Positions 8,224 through 16,499 of a DNA stretch of 48,602 nucleotides are shown here, in pieces. The DNA comes from Spirochaetota bacterium. GTDB lineage: Bacteria; Spirochaetota; UBA4802; JAFGJZ01. The stretch is from assembly GCA_029554345.1 (NCBI GenBank), contig JAKPJF010000163.1, forward strand, positions 1 to 48,602, read 5' to 3'. How positions within the stretch are numbered: position 1 is the stretch's first letter; every line of letters begins with the position of its first letter. The position numbers and the translations under genes are program-made. The notes under the pieces are model-generated. The model worked only from the letters and a program-made list of their open reading frames with translations. It did no database searches and had not been told where the DNA came from.

Positions 8224-9339
8224 ATGGAAACATCCGTAAAAACAAAAAAATTCAAGCATGTAATTCTTGAAGGAAATCATTATGAAATAGGGAAAAAGCA
8301 AGGCAAAGAACTGCTTACAGTTCCGGAATTCGTAAAATGGTACACCTCTCCCCCTTCCGGCAAAGGAAAACTTAGCGACAAGGATTATGCCGAAGCAGTT
8401 AATTTTTTCGATAAATACTGTCCTGGAATAAACACAGAAATAGAAGGAATGTCTGAAGTTCTAAAAGTTCATCCGCGTGAAATAGTATATTATGCTTTCA
8501 CTCATACACCGAAAGGCAACTGCAGTCATTTCGCTCTTCTTCCGGAAATAACTGAAAACGGTCATACCATGGTCGGCAGAAGTTACGAATGGAACGACAC
8601 ACAGGATGACTTCAGACTATGTACGACAAAGGTAAAAGGAAAAGCCGCTCACCTGGGTTTTTCATGCATAATGCTGGGGCGCATTGACGGAATCAATGAA
8701 CATGGTCTTTCAGTAACAATGAGCGCAGGGGCTCCTATGCGCGAAATATCCGCCGAAGGAATTAAGTTCTGGGCATTAATTAGAACAATTCTCGAAAACT
8801 GCAAGACTACAGAAGAAGCCATTGAAACTGTTATGACTACTCCGGTTTCATTTTATCTTAATCTGATAATCGCCGATAAAACCGGAAGGGCAGCTCTTGC
8901 AGAAATCGCATGCGGGAAAAAAGAAATTCATCACATAAACATAGAATCAAAGAAACAATACATTCATTCAACCAATCATTTCACGCTTAATGGAATGGCT
9001 CAAGAAACAACAAGAAGAATGAAACATTCCATTAAGCGCTATGACGCGATTGATAAACGGATAAATAAATCTATTCCAAAAGTATCGTATTCAGACATTA
9101 AAGAAATTCTTTCTGACAAAATGCCCGAAGGTGTTGCCTGCCATCATTATTCAGAAACGTTAGGAACATTATGGTCGCTGATTTTCGATCTAGACGAATG
9201 CAGAGCAGATATATGCTTCGGCTCGCCTCAAGTGAATGAATGGCACAGTTTTGATCTGTCAAGTGAACAGAATGAAACACATTATGAAGCCAAACTTCCT
9301 GATGAACTAGCCGATCCTTCAATCTGGAGTAATATATAA
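8224..9339 (+). CDS. C45-family autoproteolytic acyltransferase/hydrolase
   Basis: A 371-residue Ntn-hydrolase of the peptidase C45 (acyl-CoA:6-aminopenicillanate acyltransferase-like) family. Such proteins cleave themselves before a cysteine that then becomes the nucleophile. The likely site is Asn99-Cys100 in KGNCSHFALLP. Around it are the family blocks MVGRSYEW, GRIDGINEHGLSVTMS and, further on, NLIIADKTGRAALAEIA. The N-terminal EGNHYEIGKKQGKEL is the usual opening of the alpha chain. Members hydrolyse or transfer acyl groups on amides such as carcinine, ceramide-like or peptide substrates; the substrate here is unknown. AGGAG precedes the ATG. No signal peptide is seen, so it should be cytosolic. 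It is monocistronic. Confidence 0.88.
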   Translation: METSVKTKKFKHVILEGNHYEIGKKQGKELLTVPEFVKWYTSPPSGKGKLSDKDYAEAVNFFDKYCPGINTEIEGMSEVLKVHPREIVYYAFTHTPKGNCSHFALLPEITENGHTMVGRSYEWNDTQDDFRLCTTKVKGKAAHLGFSCIMLGRIDGINEHGLSVTMSAGAPMREISAEGIKFWALIRTILENCKTTEEAIETVMTTPVSFYLNLIIADKTGRAALAEIACGKKEIHHINIESKKQYIHSTNHFTLNGMAQETTRRMKHSIKRYDAIDKRINKSIPKVSYSDIKEILSDKMPEGVACHHYSETLGTLWSLIFDLDECRADICFGSPQVNEWHSFDLSSEQNETHYEAKLPDELADPSIWSNI

Positions 9340-9482
9340 CTGACCAAAATAATGGACATTCTCAAGAAGACTAAAGTCTAACAGAATCAGCAAAGTACAG
9401 TATTTCTAACTGTGCTTTGCTGCAACTATTACTTCTCTGCTCTGATATTAAAATTCTAATCAAACATCAATTTCTTTTTGCC

Positions 9483-9509
9483 TTGACAAAAATCGCTCAT
9501 TGTTAGTAC
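9483..9509 (+). promoter_or_regulatory. Candidate promoter of the feo operon
   Basis: TTGACA (9483-9488) is a perfect -35. The -10 is weak: TAGTAC at 9504-9509 gives a 15-base spacer. A weak -10 would suit a regulated promoter. It overlaps the first arm of the palindromic operator array at 9501-9548. Confidence 0.45.
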
Positions 9510-9548
9510 TGGCTAACATATATGTTAGGCTTATCTAATATTATTAGA
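9501..9548 (+). promoter_or_regulatory. Array of palindromic half-sites upstream of feoA: candidate metal-repressor operator
   Basis: Half-sites alternate in this stretch: TGTTAG (9501), CTAACA (9513), TGTTAG (9523), CTAATA (9535), TATTAG (9542). The unit TGTTAG-N6-CTAAYA is therefore repeated with a 22-base period. Two perfect palindromes result: CTAACATA/TATGTTAG (9513-9528) and TCTAATA-T-TATTAGA (9534-9548). The second has the 7-1-7 geometry of a Fur box, and the TTAG/CTAA elements resemble DtxR/IdeR-type sites. It sits at and after the predicted -10 of an iron-uptake operon, so iron-dependent repression is the natural reading. The regulator is not in this window. Confidence 0.65.
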
Positions 9549-9570
9549 CTTAACATATTCAGGAGGCATA

Positions 9571-9813
9571 ATGGAACTGAAAATCAAGGATTTTTCAGTC
9601 GGAGAATCGGGAGAAATCACCGGATATGAATCATCCGATTCTTCATACAGAAAAAAACTATTATCTATGGGCCTCACCAAAGGAACGGTTATAACGGTTT
9701 CCAAAACTGCTCCTCTCGGTGATCCTGTCGAACTCACAGTGAGAGGCTATAAACTTTCTCTCCGCAAAGCGGAAGCGGACGTTCTTGAATTGAGGAGGCG
9801 TGAAAATGACTGA
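9571..9813 (+). CDS. feoA: Ferrous iron transport protein FeoA
   Basis: An 80-residue SH3-like protein of the FeoA family, a cytosolic accessory of the FeoB ferrous-iron transporter. The core LLSMGLTKGTVITVSKTAPLGDPVELTVRGYKLSLRKAEA carries the family pattern: MGL-x-G, the APLGDP turn, then the final RGY-x-LSLRKxEA strand. AGGAGG lies just before the ATG. Its stop overlaps the feoB start by eight bases, so the two are translationally coupled, and the whole unit lies behind the palindromic operator array. Confidence 0.96.
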   Translation: MELKIKDFSVGESGEITGYESSDSSYRKKLLSMGLTKGTVITVSKTAPLGDPVELTVRGYKLSLRKAEADVLELRRREND

Positions 9814-12172
9814 TAAAAAAACAGGCGGAAAAGTAATCGCCATTGCAGGAAATCCCAACTGCGGAAAAACAACTCTATTCAATTCGCTTACAGGCGCGAA
9901 TCAAAGAATTGGAAACTGGCCGGGAGTTACCGTTGAAAAAAAAGAAGGAACTATGAGAACTTCTTCCGGCGAAATTACGGTAGTCGATCTCCCCGGAATT
10001 TATTCTCTCTCTGCATCTTCAGAAGATGAAAAAGCCGCACGGGACTATCTTCTGTCATTTGAAGCAGATCTTGTAGTCAATATAATTGACGGAACGAATT
10101 TTGAAAGAAATCTTTTTCTGACAACATATCTTCTCGAAATGAACATTCCGGTAATTGCGGTTATCAACATGATGGACATAGTCAGCAGAAAAAAAATGAC
10201 TATTGACACCGATCATCTTTCTAAACACCTCGGCATACCTGTAATCGCAATGACTGCCACGGACAAAAAAGATGTAAAATCATTAGCTGAATTCATCACC
10301 GGAAACATAGGAAAAATCAAACCTTCTTCATTCCGTATTTCTTATCCGGAAGAAATGGAAAGCCTGATTACAAAAACGGAAACATTCTTTAAAAACAAAA
10401 CAGCTTCAAGATTCAAGGCAGTAGGTTTTCTGGAAGGATCTTTTTCTTCAGGCGACATTAAAACTGAATTATTAACGGATTTGACAGATCACAAATTGAG
10501 AATTGAGAAAAAACTCGGCGAAAAAATAGACATGATAAGCGCTGACAGCAGGTACGCTTACATTCACGGAATATCATCCGATGTAATCAAGAAAACAGGA
10601 ATAAGTTATTCCTTTACTTCAAAACTCGACTCTATCGCACTTAACCGGTTTTTAGGAATTCCGCTTTTTTTGTTCGCAATGTATCTTCTCTTCTGGTTTG
10701 CAATCAGTGTGGGCGGAGCATTTATTGATTTTTTTGACTTAACTTTCGGCGCAGTTTTCGTAGACGGCGTCGCGCAGCTTCTTGGAAAAGCAGGAGCATC
10801 GGACATCCTCATCACTTTTCTCGCCAAAGGCATCGGCGGCGGCATTCAGACCGTAGCGACATTTGTTCCGATTCTTTTTGCCATGTTCTTCGGTCTTTCG
10901 ATTCTTGAAGATTCCGGCTATATGGCAAGAGCGGCGTTTGTCGTTGACCGTTTCATGAGATTTCTCGGACTACCCGGAAAAGCATTTGTATCAATGATTG
11001 TCGGTTTCGGATGCACCGTTCCTGCAATAATGTCCACCCGAACTCTTGAATCTAAAAAAGACAGAATGTTAACAATTTTCATGAGTCCTTTCATGTCGTG
11101 CGGAGCAAGGCTTCCCGTATATGTTCTTTTCGGTGCCGCATTCTTTCCTGCATCATCGGGAGTGATGGTATTTTCTCTATATTTAACCGGAATAATTCTA
11201 TCAGTTCTTACTGGATTCCTTCTCACCAAAACAATCATGAAAGGTGAAGCATCGCATTTTATAATGGAGCTTCCGCCGTATCATCTTCCGCGTTTGAAGC
11301 ATATATTGATTCACACATGGAACAGACTTAAACTCTTCGTACTCCGTGCCGGATCTGCAATTATTACAATAGTAATAATTCTCTCGTTTCTTAATTCAAT
11401 AGGAACAGACGGCAGTTTCGGAAACGAAGATACAGATAAATCCGTACTTTCTTCAATAAGCAAAAAGATTACACCTGTATTCTCTCCTATGGGAATTGAA
11501 GAGGATAACTGGCCTGCAACAGTCGGAATTTTTACCGGAATCTTTGCAAAGGAAGCAGTAGTCGGAACACTTAATTCGCTGTATTCCGCGAATTCTTCGG
11601 CAGCGACCGAACAAGCTTCAGAGGAAACTCCTGAGAATATTGCCGGCTCATCTGAAAATTCTGAAGAACTAATTGACTCCGCTCAGGAAGAAGAGAAAAG
11701 TTTTTCACTGACTGAGTCTCTAAAAGAATCACTCTCAACAATTCCTGAAAATCTTTCCGGAGTTTTCGATTCTTTTTCAGACCCTCTTGGTTTAGGAGCA
11801 ATTGACTCAACAGGCGACGAAAAAGCCGCCGCAGAAGAACTTGAGGCTGATGAAGGAATTTTCGCCTCCATGCGCATTAATTTCAGCAAGGGAAGCATGC
11901 AGGCTTATGCCTATCTTCTTTTCGTACTGATTTACTTTCCATGTGTTGCCGCTTTCGGGGCAATTAAAAGAGAAACAAGTCTCAAGTTTGCTTTCGGAGT
12001 TGCAGCATATCTTACAGTTCTCGCATGGATTGTTGCGGTTCTTTTCTATCAGATAACTACCGGATACAGCTTGTTCTGGATTATTTTCGCTTCGATTGCA
12101 TGCCTTCTGTTAATTATAACTTTCAAGCTCATACTTCCAAAATTCAAAGAAGTCGAGGAGGATAAACAATGA
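9806..12172 (+). CDS. feoB: Ferrous iron transporter FeoB
   Basis: A 788-residue inner-membrane ferrous-iron transporter with an N-terminal GTPase. The G motifs are G1 GNPNCGKTT (15-23), G2 region NWPGVTVEKKEG, G3 DLPGIY and G4 NMMD. A FeoB-helical region follows, then two gate domains with GFGCTVPAIMSTRTLESKKDR and MSPFMSCGARLPVYVLF, both with the conserved cysteines. An unusual acidic, low-complexity insert (about residues 591-690, rich in Ser/Glu/Ala) splits the C-terminal membrane region. I prefer ATG 9806 to GTG 9800, because the GAGGAGG site is eight bases away. It is followed by a Cys-rich small protein whose start overlaps the feoB stop. Confidence 0.97.
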   Translation: MTDKKTGGKVIAIAGNPNCGKTTLFNSLTGANQRIGNWPGVTVEKKEGTMRTSSGEITVVDLPGIYSLSASSEDEKAARDYLLSFEADLVVNIIDGTNFERNLFLTTYLLEMNIPVIAVINMMDIVSRKKMTIDTDHLSKHLGIPVIAMTATDKKDVKSLAEFITGNIGKIKPSSFRISYPEEMESLITKTETFFKNKTASRFKAVGFLEGSFSSGDIKTELLTDLTDHKLRIEKKLGEKIDMISADSRYAYIHGISSDVIKKTGISYSFTSKLDSIALNRFLGIPLFLFAMYLLFWFAISVGGAFIDFFDLTFGAVFVDGVAQLLGKAGASDILITFLAKGIGGGIQTVATFVPILFAMFFGLSILEDSGYMARAAFVVDRFMRFLGLPGKAFVSMIVGFGCTVPAIMSTRTLESKKDRMLTIFMSPFMSCGARLPVYVLFGAAFFPASSGVMVFSLYLTGIILSVLTGFLLTKTIMKGEASHFIMELPPYHLPRLKHILIHTWNRLKLFVLRAGSAIITIVIILSFLNSIGTDGSFGNEDTDKSVLSSISKKITPVFSPMGIEEDNWPATVGIFTGIFAKEAVVGTLNSLYSANSSAATEQASEETPENIAGSSENSEELIDSAQEEEKSFSLTESLKESLSTIPENLSGVFDSFSDPLGLGAIDSTGDEKAAAEELEADEGIFASMRINFSKGSMQAYAYLLFVLIYFPCVAAFGAIKRETSLKFAFGVAAYLTVLAWIVAVLFYQITTGYSLFWIIFASIACLLLIITFKLILPKFKEVEEDKQ

Positions 12173-12330
12173 ATGCTGAAATTCTGATCATGATAGTACT
12201 TTTTTCAGCGGCCACGATTCTTCTTCTTATTAAAATATTCGGAAAGAAAAAAGACTCGGCGAAATGCGCGTGTTCTCACTGCTCTTGCGGAAAGAACTCA
12301 TGCGATGACAATAAATTAAAGGAGAATTAA
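12169..12330 (+). CDS. FeoB-associated Cys-rich membrane protein (53 residues)
   Basis: A 53-residue protein starting with ATG overlapping the feoB stop (ATGA type), with GAGGAGGA seven bases upstream. Residues 5-24 are a single hydrophobic helix, followed by a basic KKK patch. The tail then has six cysteines spaced C-A-C-S-H-C-S-C-G-K-N-S-C. This matches the small FeoB-associated Cys-rich membrane protein family found after feoB in many anaerobes, thought to take the place of FeoC. It may hold an Fe-S cluster or bind iron leaving FeoB; that role is inference. Two bases separate it from the barrel gene downstream, so all four genes look like one operon. Confidence 0.88.
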   Translation: MNAEILIMIVLFSAATILLLIKIFGKKKDSAKCACSHCSCGKNSCDDNKLKEN

Positions 12331-12331
12331 A

Positions 12332-13612
12332 ATGAGAAAGATCATTATGACGGCAGCTGCCGCGGTTTTCAGCACGTCAGTTTTTGCTGAAGCACAAAAA
12401 CCTGTAGAAGTTTCATTTTCTGCAGAAGGAATATTTTACGGTACAACTTATAAATCCACGGTAAAAAATGAAAATGGATCTTATTCCGCAATTCAGTTCG
12501 CACCTTCCATTTCAATTAAAAAAGGAATCGTTGAAGGAGTTTTGTCGCTTGAATATAATGGCCTTTACGGTGTTAATCCGTCTGAAAACGCTGATACTTC
12601 CGAGGATGTCGGACTAGGCGGAGGGAAAATACGTCTTGAAGTAGCTGAAGCTTATTTTAAAACTTCCATTCAGTCTCTTCCGGGTCTTTCAATAAAAGCG
12701 GGAATTGCTGAACTCGACTACGGTATGGTATTCGGAGATAATGCTCCGCTTGCCGGTTTTTCTTATGAATCGGAAAAAACCGGATTCAACGCCTTCTATG
12801 TTAAAACCTATGAAGGAGATTATAACAAAAACAGCGATGACTCTTCTATTTTCTGGTTTGACGGTTTCATAAACCTGGGTGAATCAAAATTAAAACCGGG
12901 TTTTTTCGTAACAAGAACAAAGGCAAATTCAGACGGGCAGTTCCGCGACAGCACGGGCTATATCGGAGCTATTAATGCAAATCTGGTTTTTGGATCTGCC
13001 GGAGTTGATTTTACAGGTGCATTCGCTTCCGGAAAAGACAAAGTCGAAGATATAAAATACAGAGGTTACGCATTTGATGCCGCTCCGTATTTTACTCCCA
13101 TAGAAGGTATTAAAATCGGCGCATTTTTCACTGCCGTATCAGGCGATAATTCAACAACGGCTGACAAAAATGAATCTTTTCTTTTTTCAACAATAGACGG
13201 AACAGGAGCCGGTATCAATAACTTCAGACTTTATATCGTCGAAGACGGCGGCTCTTTCAGTTCAATAACAGATGTAACAAATGCTGGAAAGTACGGTATT
13301 GATACAGACGGAGACGGAGAATCAGATCTCGCACCTGGATACTATGCCGCCGGATTATCTTTCGAAGGCAGTTACGGAGATTTTTCTGCAAAACTTCAAG
13401 GCGCTTATGTTTCAGCAATGAAAGCTCCTTCTGGATGGAGTAAAAGAATGGGTGTTGAGATAGATGCAAACATTAGTTACTCTCTAAGTCCTGAATCATC
13501 AATTTTTACCGAAGGGGCTTTTCTTTCAAGCAGCAAGTTTTACGAATTCGGCGGAGTTCAGGATAAACAGAATTCATACTACGGAATTCTCGGAATGACA
13601 TACACGCTTTAA
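12332..13612 (+). CDS. Outer-membrane beta-barrel protein in the feo operon
   Basis: A 426-residue protein with a signal peptide (MRKIIMTAAAAVFSTSVFAEA, cleavage likely after SVFA). The rest is rich in alternating hydrophobic/polar, Gly- and Tyr-rich segments. It ends in SYYGILGMTYTL, an aromatic C-terminal beta-signal-like strand, so an outer-membrane barrel is likely. No family name can be given. A DTDGDGESDL loop (about residue 329) is a calcium-binding-type DxDxDG loop. It begins one base after the Cys-rich peptide gene with AAAGGAG upstream, and a strong terminator follows. Co-transcription with feoAB suggests an outer-membrane route for metal or substrate entry, which is inference from context. 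Confidence 0.78.
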   Translation: MRKIIMTAAAAVFSTSVFAEAQKPVEVSFSAEGIFYGTTYKSTVKNENGSYSAIQFAPSISIKKGIVEGVLSLEYNGLYGVNPSENADTSEDVGLGGGKIRLEVAEAYFKTSIQSLPGLSIKAGIAELDYGMVFGDNAPLAGFSYESEKTGFNAFYVKTYEGDYNKNSDDSSIFWFDGFINLGESKLKPGFFVTRTKANSDGQFRDSTGYIGAINANLVFGSAGVDFTGAFASGKDKVEDIKYRGYAFDAAPYFTPIEGIKIGAFFTAVSGDNSTTADKNESFLFSTIDGTGAGINNFRLYIVEDGGSFSSITDVTNAGKYGIDTDGDGESDLAPGYYAAGLSFEGSYGDFSAKLQGAYVSAMKAPSGWSKRMGVEIDANISYSLSPESSIFTEGAFLSSSKFYEFGGVQDKQNSYYGILGMTYTL

Positions 13613-13649
13613 TCCCAACGTAATCCAATAACATTACTCATATTTTTTG

Positions 13650-13676
13650 CTGCCGGTATTACCGGCAGTTTTTTTT
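13650..13676 (+). terminator. Rho-independent terminator of the feo operon
   Basis: CTGCCGGT (13650-13657) pairs with ACCGGCAG (13661-13668) around ATT, followed by eight T. It closes the feoA-feoB-Cys-rich-barrel operon. Confidence 0.95.
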
Positions 13677-13752
13677 AACAATGAAATAGACTTGCCTGAA
13701 TCTTCAAAAATTTAACATTATCCTGATATAACTCATCCGCTGGAGGAAATTT

Positions 13753-14220
13753 ATGCAGTTACAAGGATACCGAGAATTAATCAGTAGTTTTCTTGATCTG
13801 ATGAAAAGATATAAAGATATATCTTCTATCCGAATAGATGAAGACAAATGGACTTTAAAAGAAATGATCGGTCATCTTATAGATTCTGCTTCAAACAATC
13901 ATCAGCGTTTTATACGTCTTCAAACAGATAAAGAAATAACTTTTCCATATTATGACGCAGAAGACTGGTCAAAAATTTCAAAAGTTAATGACCTTGACGA
14001 TGAATTTCTTTTTTCGTTCTGGAAGCATTACAATGATTTCATCATACATCTTATCGAAAACATTGATCCGGAAAACTTAAATAATGAATGGAAAACATCC
14101 GAAGGAAACAAATCACTCGGATTTCTCGTGGATGATTATTTTTCACACATGAAAATTCACTATGCAATGTATATAGAAAGAGCTGATGAAATAATTTCAA
14201 AAATAATCAAAAAGAATTGA
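13753..14220 (+). CDS. DinB/YfiT-like metal-dependent four-helix protein
   Basis: A 155-residue member of the DinB superfamily. The family triad of metal-binding histidines is visible as H41 in MIGHLIDSASNNHQRF and H132/H136 in SHMKIHY. The WTLKEMIGHLIDSA block is typical of the YfiT-like subgroup. Some members are thiol-S-transferases (bacillithiol or mycothiol dependent), but no function can be assigned here. GGAGGA precedes the ATG. It may be co-transcribed with the isochorismatase-like gene 75 bases on, although that gene has its own strong ribosome site. Confidence 0.85.
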   Translation: MQLQGYRELISSFLDLMKRYKDISSIRIDEDKWTLKEMIGHLIDSASNNHQRFIRLQTDKEITFPYYDAEDWSKISKVNDLDDEFLFSFWKHYNDFIIHLIENIDPENLNNEWKTSEGNKSLGFLVDDYFSHMKIHYAMYIERADEIISKIIKKN

Positions 14221-14295
14221 TAAAAACAGCCCTCTTGCAGGAAAGTCCATTAATTTCATAATTAAAAGACATAAAGCTTTTAGAAGGGGGAAATT

Positions 14296-14985
14296 ATGAA
14301 AAAGATACTAAAAATATTCTTTATTTTACTCGGAGTCTTGGTCATCTCAGGGGCGTCTCTGTTTTTGTATGTCGGAAGCTGGATAAAAAAAACTTCTGCA
14401 GTAACAACAGGTGATAAGATTTCAGATTACGGAAAAGAAAAAGAAGCTTTGCTTGTCATTGATCTTCAGAATGATATCACGCTTCCTGACGGAAAAATAG
14501 CCACAAACACAGCTCAGTCTGATGAAGCTATAGAAAATATCAACAGAATAATCAGCACGAAAAGAGCTGAAACTGTCTATATTCTTCACGAATTTGAAAG
14601 TGATAATCCGATTATCATGTTTATCACAAAAAACGCATTGCGTCACGGAGAAGAAGGCGCTAAAATCGACAAACGGATTAAAATTGAAGGCAACAATTTT
14701 TTTACCAAACATATCTCGGATTCATTTTCAAATAAAGATCTTAATGATTTTCTTGTTAAAAATAAAATCAACCATCTCTATATTGCCGGTGCCGATGCTG
14801 AATACTGCGTCGACAAAACCATAAAGGGAGCGCTCAACAGAAAGTATAAAATCTCTGTAATAAAAGATGCTGTTGTTACAAAAACCGACGAAGGCAGAAA
14901 CAACAAGATACTGGATTTCTCATGTCTCGGTGTTGAAATACTGACAACCGAAGAAGCCTTAAAAAAACTCATTAAAGAACAATAA
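14296..14985 (+). CDS. Membrane-anchored isochorismatase-family hydrolase
   Basis: A 229-residue cysteine hydrolase of the isochorismatase-like family. Residues 5-26 form a membrane anchor or uncleaved signal. The catalytic triad is visible: D56 in LLVIDLQND, K138 in FFTKHISDSF and C171 in AGADAEYCVD. The family includes nicotinamidases and amide hydrolases, and the substrate is not predictable. The hydrophobic N-terminus is unusual for this normally cytosolic family and implies a periplasm-facing or membrane-tethered enzyme. GAAGGGGG lies before the ATG. A GNAT gene follows eight bases after the stop. Confidence 0.88.
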   Translation: MKKILKIFFILLGVLVISGASLFLYVGSWIKKTSAVTTGDKISDYGKEKEALLVIDLQNDITLPDGKIATNTAQSDEAIENINRIISTKRAETVYILHEFESDNPIIMFITKNALRHGEEGAKIDKRIKIEGNNFFTKHISDSFSNKDLNDFLVKNKINHLYIAGADAEYCVDKTIKGALNRKYKISVIKDAVVTKTDEGRNNKILDFSCLGVEILTTEEALKKLIKEQ

Positions 14986-14993
14986 GATTCAGG

Positions 14994-15794
14994 ATGAGAA
15001 TTTCGATCAGCAAAATAAATAACGCTGAACTCGATAATATCAGAATTCTACAGCCGGAAGGCTGGTCAGATATCTTGACTGTCTTTAAATTTTACTGCAC
15101 ATCTGATTTCTGTTTTCCTTTCGTGCTTAACATAAATAATGAAATAGCAGGAAGCGGATGTGCAATCATTCTTGATAGAACAGCATGGCTTGGTCATATC
15201 ATAGTTCATCCTAAGTACAGAAGAAACGGTTTCGGATCAATGATCGTATCCCACCTGATAAATTTCCTTAAAGAAAAGAATATTCAGACAGTTTCTTTAA
15301 TTGCTTCCGATGAAGGATTTTCAATGTATCAAAAATACGGATTTGTAAAAACCGAAGAGTATCTGAGCTTTGAAAGAAATTCTGAAAATAAATTACAAAC
15401 CCCTGACTGCGGAATTATTCCTTTTAACGAAAAATACCGGGATGAAATCTATTCTCTCGATGCAACAGCAAGCGGTGAAAATAGAACAAAAGTTCTTCAG
15501 AATCAGCTTTCAGAAAGCTTTATTTGTACCAGAAACGGATCCCTATCCGGATATTTCATTCCTTCTCTTGGAGAAGGCCTGATTACAGCCATTAATGCTG
15601 AAACAGGAATCTCTCTTTTAAAATACAAGAATCCCAAAAGAATTACTGTCCCGGAAACTAATACTCCAGCAATAAATTATGCATTATCTCAAGGCTTTGA
15701 GAAACGTGAAAGATTACATCGAATGGTTTTCGGCAAACATCTAAACCGCCGCCCGGAATATATTTATTCAAGAATATCCGGTTATTTCGGATAG
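14994..15794 (+). CDS. GNAT-family N-acetyltransferase
   Basis: A 266-residue protein whose N-terminal ~130 residues form a GNAT domain. The acetyl-CoA motif is HPKYRRNGFGSMIV (72-85; R-R-N-G-F-G), preceded by the AWLGHIIV strand and followed by GFSMYQKYGFVKTEEYLSF. Residues ~140-266 resemble the second, weaker half found in YitH-type acetyltransferases. It is likely translated from the same transcript as the isochorismatase-like gene. The ribosome site is weak (AGG). The substrate is unknown. Confidence 0.82.
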   Translation: MRISISKINNAELDNIRILQPEGWSDILTVFKFYCTSDFCFPFVLNINNEIAGSGCAIILDRTAWLGHIIVHPKYRRNGFGSMIVSHLINFLKEKNIQTVSLIASDEGFSMYQKYGFVKTEEYLSFERNSENKLQTPDCGIIPFNEKYRDEIYSLDATASGENRTKVLQNQLSESFICTRNGSLSGYFIPSLGEGLITAINAETGISLLKYKNPKRITVPETNTPAINYALSQGFEKRERLHRMVFGKHLNRRPEYIYSRISGYFG

Positions 15795-15815
15795 TTATCC
15801 AAATTCTTAAAGTAA

Positions 15816-15844
15816 TTGACATGAAGCCGAATTTCTATTAAATT
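15816..15844 (+). promoter_or_regulatory. Candidate promoter of the flagellin-like/chaperone operon
   Basis: TTGACA (15816-15821), a 17-base spacer and TAAATT (15839-15844) lie 33 bases before the ATG at 15877, with GGGAGGG as ribosome site between. This makes the following two genes an independent unit. Confidence 0.65.
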
Positions 15845-15876
15845 ATCTTGTTCATGTTGTTTTCAGGGAGGGAACC

Positions 15877-16491
15877 ATGAAGATAGAAGGTGTGCATCTG
15901 CAGAATGATGCCGCGGTTAGGGCAAACCGCAGTACATCCCGTCAGATTAGAATTGAACAACCTCAAAGAGCCGAACAGCCGATGATGTCGTCCGGAAGGA
16001 GCATTATGGACGCTTTCATGATCATCCAAAAGGCTCAGGCAATAGTAAGCCAGGCTCTTTCAGTATCGTCAAGATTGATGAATATGGCTTCGGAAACGAT
16101 TATAACCGGTGATACCAGCAGACAGGAGATTAACACAGAAATTTCAGACATCGGCAATCAGCTTGGTCAGTTCGGTCCAAAAATTACCATTCCGCCATTC
16201 AATCCGCAGACTCAGGACAATCTTGCTCTTGCAAAAGAAGACATTTCAACTATGCGGGAAATGCTTCAGTCAAAACTTGACTTTGATAAAATGTCCGAAA
16301 TTAATAACAACCTGGCGGAAACAAATCAGAATTTAGCTGCAAACGCAAATTATTATGAACAGCAGATTCCTGTAAATGAGAACATCGACAAATCAATGGA
16401 TTACGCAATATCGTTCATAAAAAGCAGTCCTGTTTCGGCATTAACGGCACAGGGTAATATCAACCAGGCAAATTTAAATTCACTCATATAG
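15877..16491 (+). CDS. Short flagellin-like secreted-protein candidate
   Basis: A 204-residue, fully helical protein without Cys, Trp, signal peptide or membrane segment; I cannot assign it to a named family. Residues ~45-98 (MDAFMIIQKAQAIVSQALSV, then SRLMNMASETI and SRQEINTEISDIGNQL) resemble the D1 segment of flagellins, in which an AxxI...L-x-R-L-x-x-A stretch is followed by an EI-x-x-I-x-x-L helix. The end (ISFIKSSPVSALTAQGNINQ, then ANLNSLI) resembles the flagellin C-terminal D0 helix. The N-terminal D0 part is absent: residues 1-40 are basic and polar. The next gene encodes a chaperone-like protein, so export through the flagellar type III apparatus is plausible. That is inference. Confidence 0.55.
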   Translation: MKIEGVHLQNDAAVRANRSTSRQIRIEQPQRAEQPMMSSGRSIMDAFMIIQKAQAIVSQALSVSSRLMNMASETIITGDTSRQEINTEISDIGNQLGQFGPKITIPPFNPQTQDNLALAKEDISTMREMLQSKLDFDKMSEINNNLAETNQNLAANANYYEQQIPVNENIDKSMDYAISFIKSSPVSALTAQGNINQANLNSLI

Positions 16492-16499
16492 GAGCAATC

